A DNA stretch of 64,000 bases from Rhodocyclaceae bacterium (GTDB taxonomy: Bacteria > Pseudomonadota > Gammaproteobacteria > Burkholderiales > Rhodocyclaceae), in assembly GCA_016791115.1 (NCBI GenBank), contig JAEUNL010000035.1:62001-126000 (forward strand). The letters run 5' to 3'. The notes below the pieces were generated by a model. That model searched no databases and was not told where the DNA came from. It saw nothing but the letters and a program-made list of their open reading frames with translations. The first letter of the stretch is position 1; each line of letters opens with the position of its first letter. Both the position numbers and the translations under genes were made by a program. Below, piece by piece: positions 63,004 through 64,000 of this stretch.

Positions 63004-63068
63004 TTCCTCCTACTATTGGAGGAATTTCGCCGCATCGCTATCATTGAGTCTTCCTACAAAAATAGGAA
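63004..63068. promoter_or_regulatory. Paired palindromes, candidate XRE operators
   Basis: TTCCTCC-TACTATT-GGAGGAA (63004-63024) and TTCCTA-CAAAAA-TAGGAA (63051-63068). Both have TTCCT/AGGAA ends; the first covers the regulator's Shine-Dalgarno sequence. Two spaced operators fit a self-regulating Cro-like protein. Confidence 0.55.
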
Positions 63069-63182
63069 TCTTCTGGTCCGGGCAAGGTTTTCTTAGGGGC
63101 ATTGCGTCGAGATCGAGCCCGTCGCATGCACGGCGCGGGCAGGTTCTGCCGACGAAGAACAACAACCAATAAGGGGGTCACT

Positions 63183-64000
63183 ATGCGCACCGCGTTTCGC
63201 GGCGTGTTCGGCATCCTGTCCCGTGGCGGGGTTGCGAGCGTCCGGACAGGCGCTCACCAACACACCGACAACACACATTGCCCTTGGCAAGTCACTGCTG
63301 GGTTCTGCGCCGCTGCCATCCTGGCGCTGCTTTCCGGCCCGGTCGCCGCACAGGGCTTCTGGGGTGGAGTGAACGACGGGATATCGCGCTCTCTGGAAAT
63401 ATTCGGGCGCACAGAATCGCTCAATCTCCAGCGCGAGCAAGTCGAACTGGAACGGCGTCGCCTGTCGATGCAGGAGCAACAGGCCGCACAGGCGCAACAC
63501 CAGGCCGATCTGGAAGCAAGCACCGTCAGCCAGCGCAATGCCGCGCGTGCCGACGAGTTTGCCGTCGCAAAACAGATGCTCGAGCTGGCCCATCCCCGCC
63601 TGAAGACGGACGGCGCGCTGCGCAAGCTGATGGGCGAATCGGTACGCCGCGTCGAATGCGGCAACTGGATCAATTCCAGTCGGCCGATGCGCGAGCTATT
63701 GGATGAGACCTATCTGCTGGCATCGTCAATGCAGCGTGCGAACCTGCATGACCTCATCCTGCAGCACGCTGAATCGCGCTACGGCCGGCCCGGTCCGAGT
63801 TCCAGCTTGGCCGACCGGCTGCGCTTTCGCGCCGTGGTGGGACAGGCGGCCATGCTCGCCCAGGACCCGAATCGCGAAAGCCAGACTGCGCCTCAACTGC
63901 TCGAAGAGGCCGAACGCATGATCAATCACGAACTCGAGATGGCTACCGACAGCACCGCGGGTGTAACACCGCCGACGAAAGCGGCGCCCCGCTCGCGCAT
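63183..64000 (+). CDS. Hypothetical secreted coiled-coil protein, partial
   Basis: An open frame of at least 272 codons running off the window end. ATG 63183 is preceded by AAGGGGG at good spacing. The N-terminus has a hydrophobic export segment (VTAGFCAAAILALLSGPVAAQ) after about 36 residues, then a helical, charge-rich stretch (LNLQREQVELERRRLSMQEQQAAQAQHQADLEAS) typical of coiled coil, then a mixed helical region (RRVECGNWINSSRPMRELLDETYLLASSM). I do not recognise the family. Confidence 0.7.
   Translation, partial: MRTAFRGVFGILSRGGVASVRTGAHQHTDNTHCPWQVTAGFCAAAILALLSGPVAAQGFWGGVNDGISRSLEIFGRTESLNLQREQVELERRRLSMQEQQAAQAQHQADLEASTVSQRNAARADEFAVAKQMLELAHPRLKTDGALRKLMGESVRRVECGNWINSSRPMRELLDETYLLASSMQRANLHDLILQHAESRYGRPGPSSSLADRLRFRAVVGQAAMLAQDPNRESQTAPQLLEEAERMINHELEMATDSTAGVTPPTKAAPRSR

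Noticed and set aside
1-64000. CRISPR arrays, insertion sequences, prophage or integrase genes
   Set aside because: No spaced direct repeats and no transposase or recombinase sequence were seen; the lone HNH protein is of the widespread housekeeping type.

Overview
The window is about 64 kb of GC-rich DNA with dense, mostly minus-strand, operon-organised genes. It is dominated by one flagellar and chemotaxis super-cluster. Coding style, FlhDC as master regulator together with FlhF/FlhG, the order motA-motB-mcp-cheY-cheA-cheW-mcp-cheR-cheD-cheB, and CheZ plus tandem CheV point to a betaproteobacterium, probably of the Rhodocyclales. That placement is inference; there is no rRNA or other phylogenetic marker here.

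Layout. (1) 1-3736: a tetR-OMF-MFP-RND multidrug efflux operon (minus), the permease cut by the window edge. (2) 3737-6548: an AT-richer unrecognised gene and a periplasmic 5'-nucleotidase-like metallophosphatase. (3) 6878-17309: flgB-C-D-E-F-G-H-I-J-K-L plus a small secreted protein (minus). (4) 17595-19917: flgA, then flgM-flgN (plus), with an EF-hand gene between. (5) 20025-29481: flhB, flhA-flhF-flhG-fliA, then motC, a PilZ protein and motD (minus). (6) 29598-41852: a chemoreceptor; then an operon cheV-cheV-cheY-cheZ-cheA followed by a GspE/PilB-type ATPase and a small DUF3135-like gene; then a second receptor. (7) 42206-54241: motA-motB-mcp-cheY-cheA-cheW-mcp-cheR-cheD-cheB and a STAS gene. 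(8) 54418-59274: flhDC, then a two-gene c-di-GMP module (HDOD-REC-GGDEF and REC-degenerate GGDEF-EAL). (9) 59580-64000: ordinary flanking genes (Nudix, Rieske, TonB, HNH, XRE regulator, a partial secreted protein).

How it works together. FlhDC should switch on class II genes; palindromic TGCCG/CGGCA clusters before flgB/flgA and flhA are my candidate boxes. FliA (sigma-28) then serves late genes, held back by FlgM. Reading by eye I find eleven sites fitting TMAAG-type / N11-12 / KCCGTWAA-type sigma-28 promoters, in front of flgKL, flgM, motC, motA, cheV, cheW, the STAS gene, three receptors and the c-di-GMP enzyme pair. The late regulon in this window therefore includes motility, chemotaxis and c-di-GMP turnover, with c-di-GMP effectors (PilZ protein, MshEN-type ATPase) beside the stator and CheA genes.

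Most interesting points: a highly structured flgM leader RNA able to mask its ribosome site; an FlhG that lost its P-loop but kept the FlhF-activating motif; a lone MshEN/GspE ATPase at the end of a chemotaxis operon; and a 12-bp perfect inverted repeat upstream of flhDC. All gene calls rest on reading the translated sequence; no database search was run.
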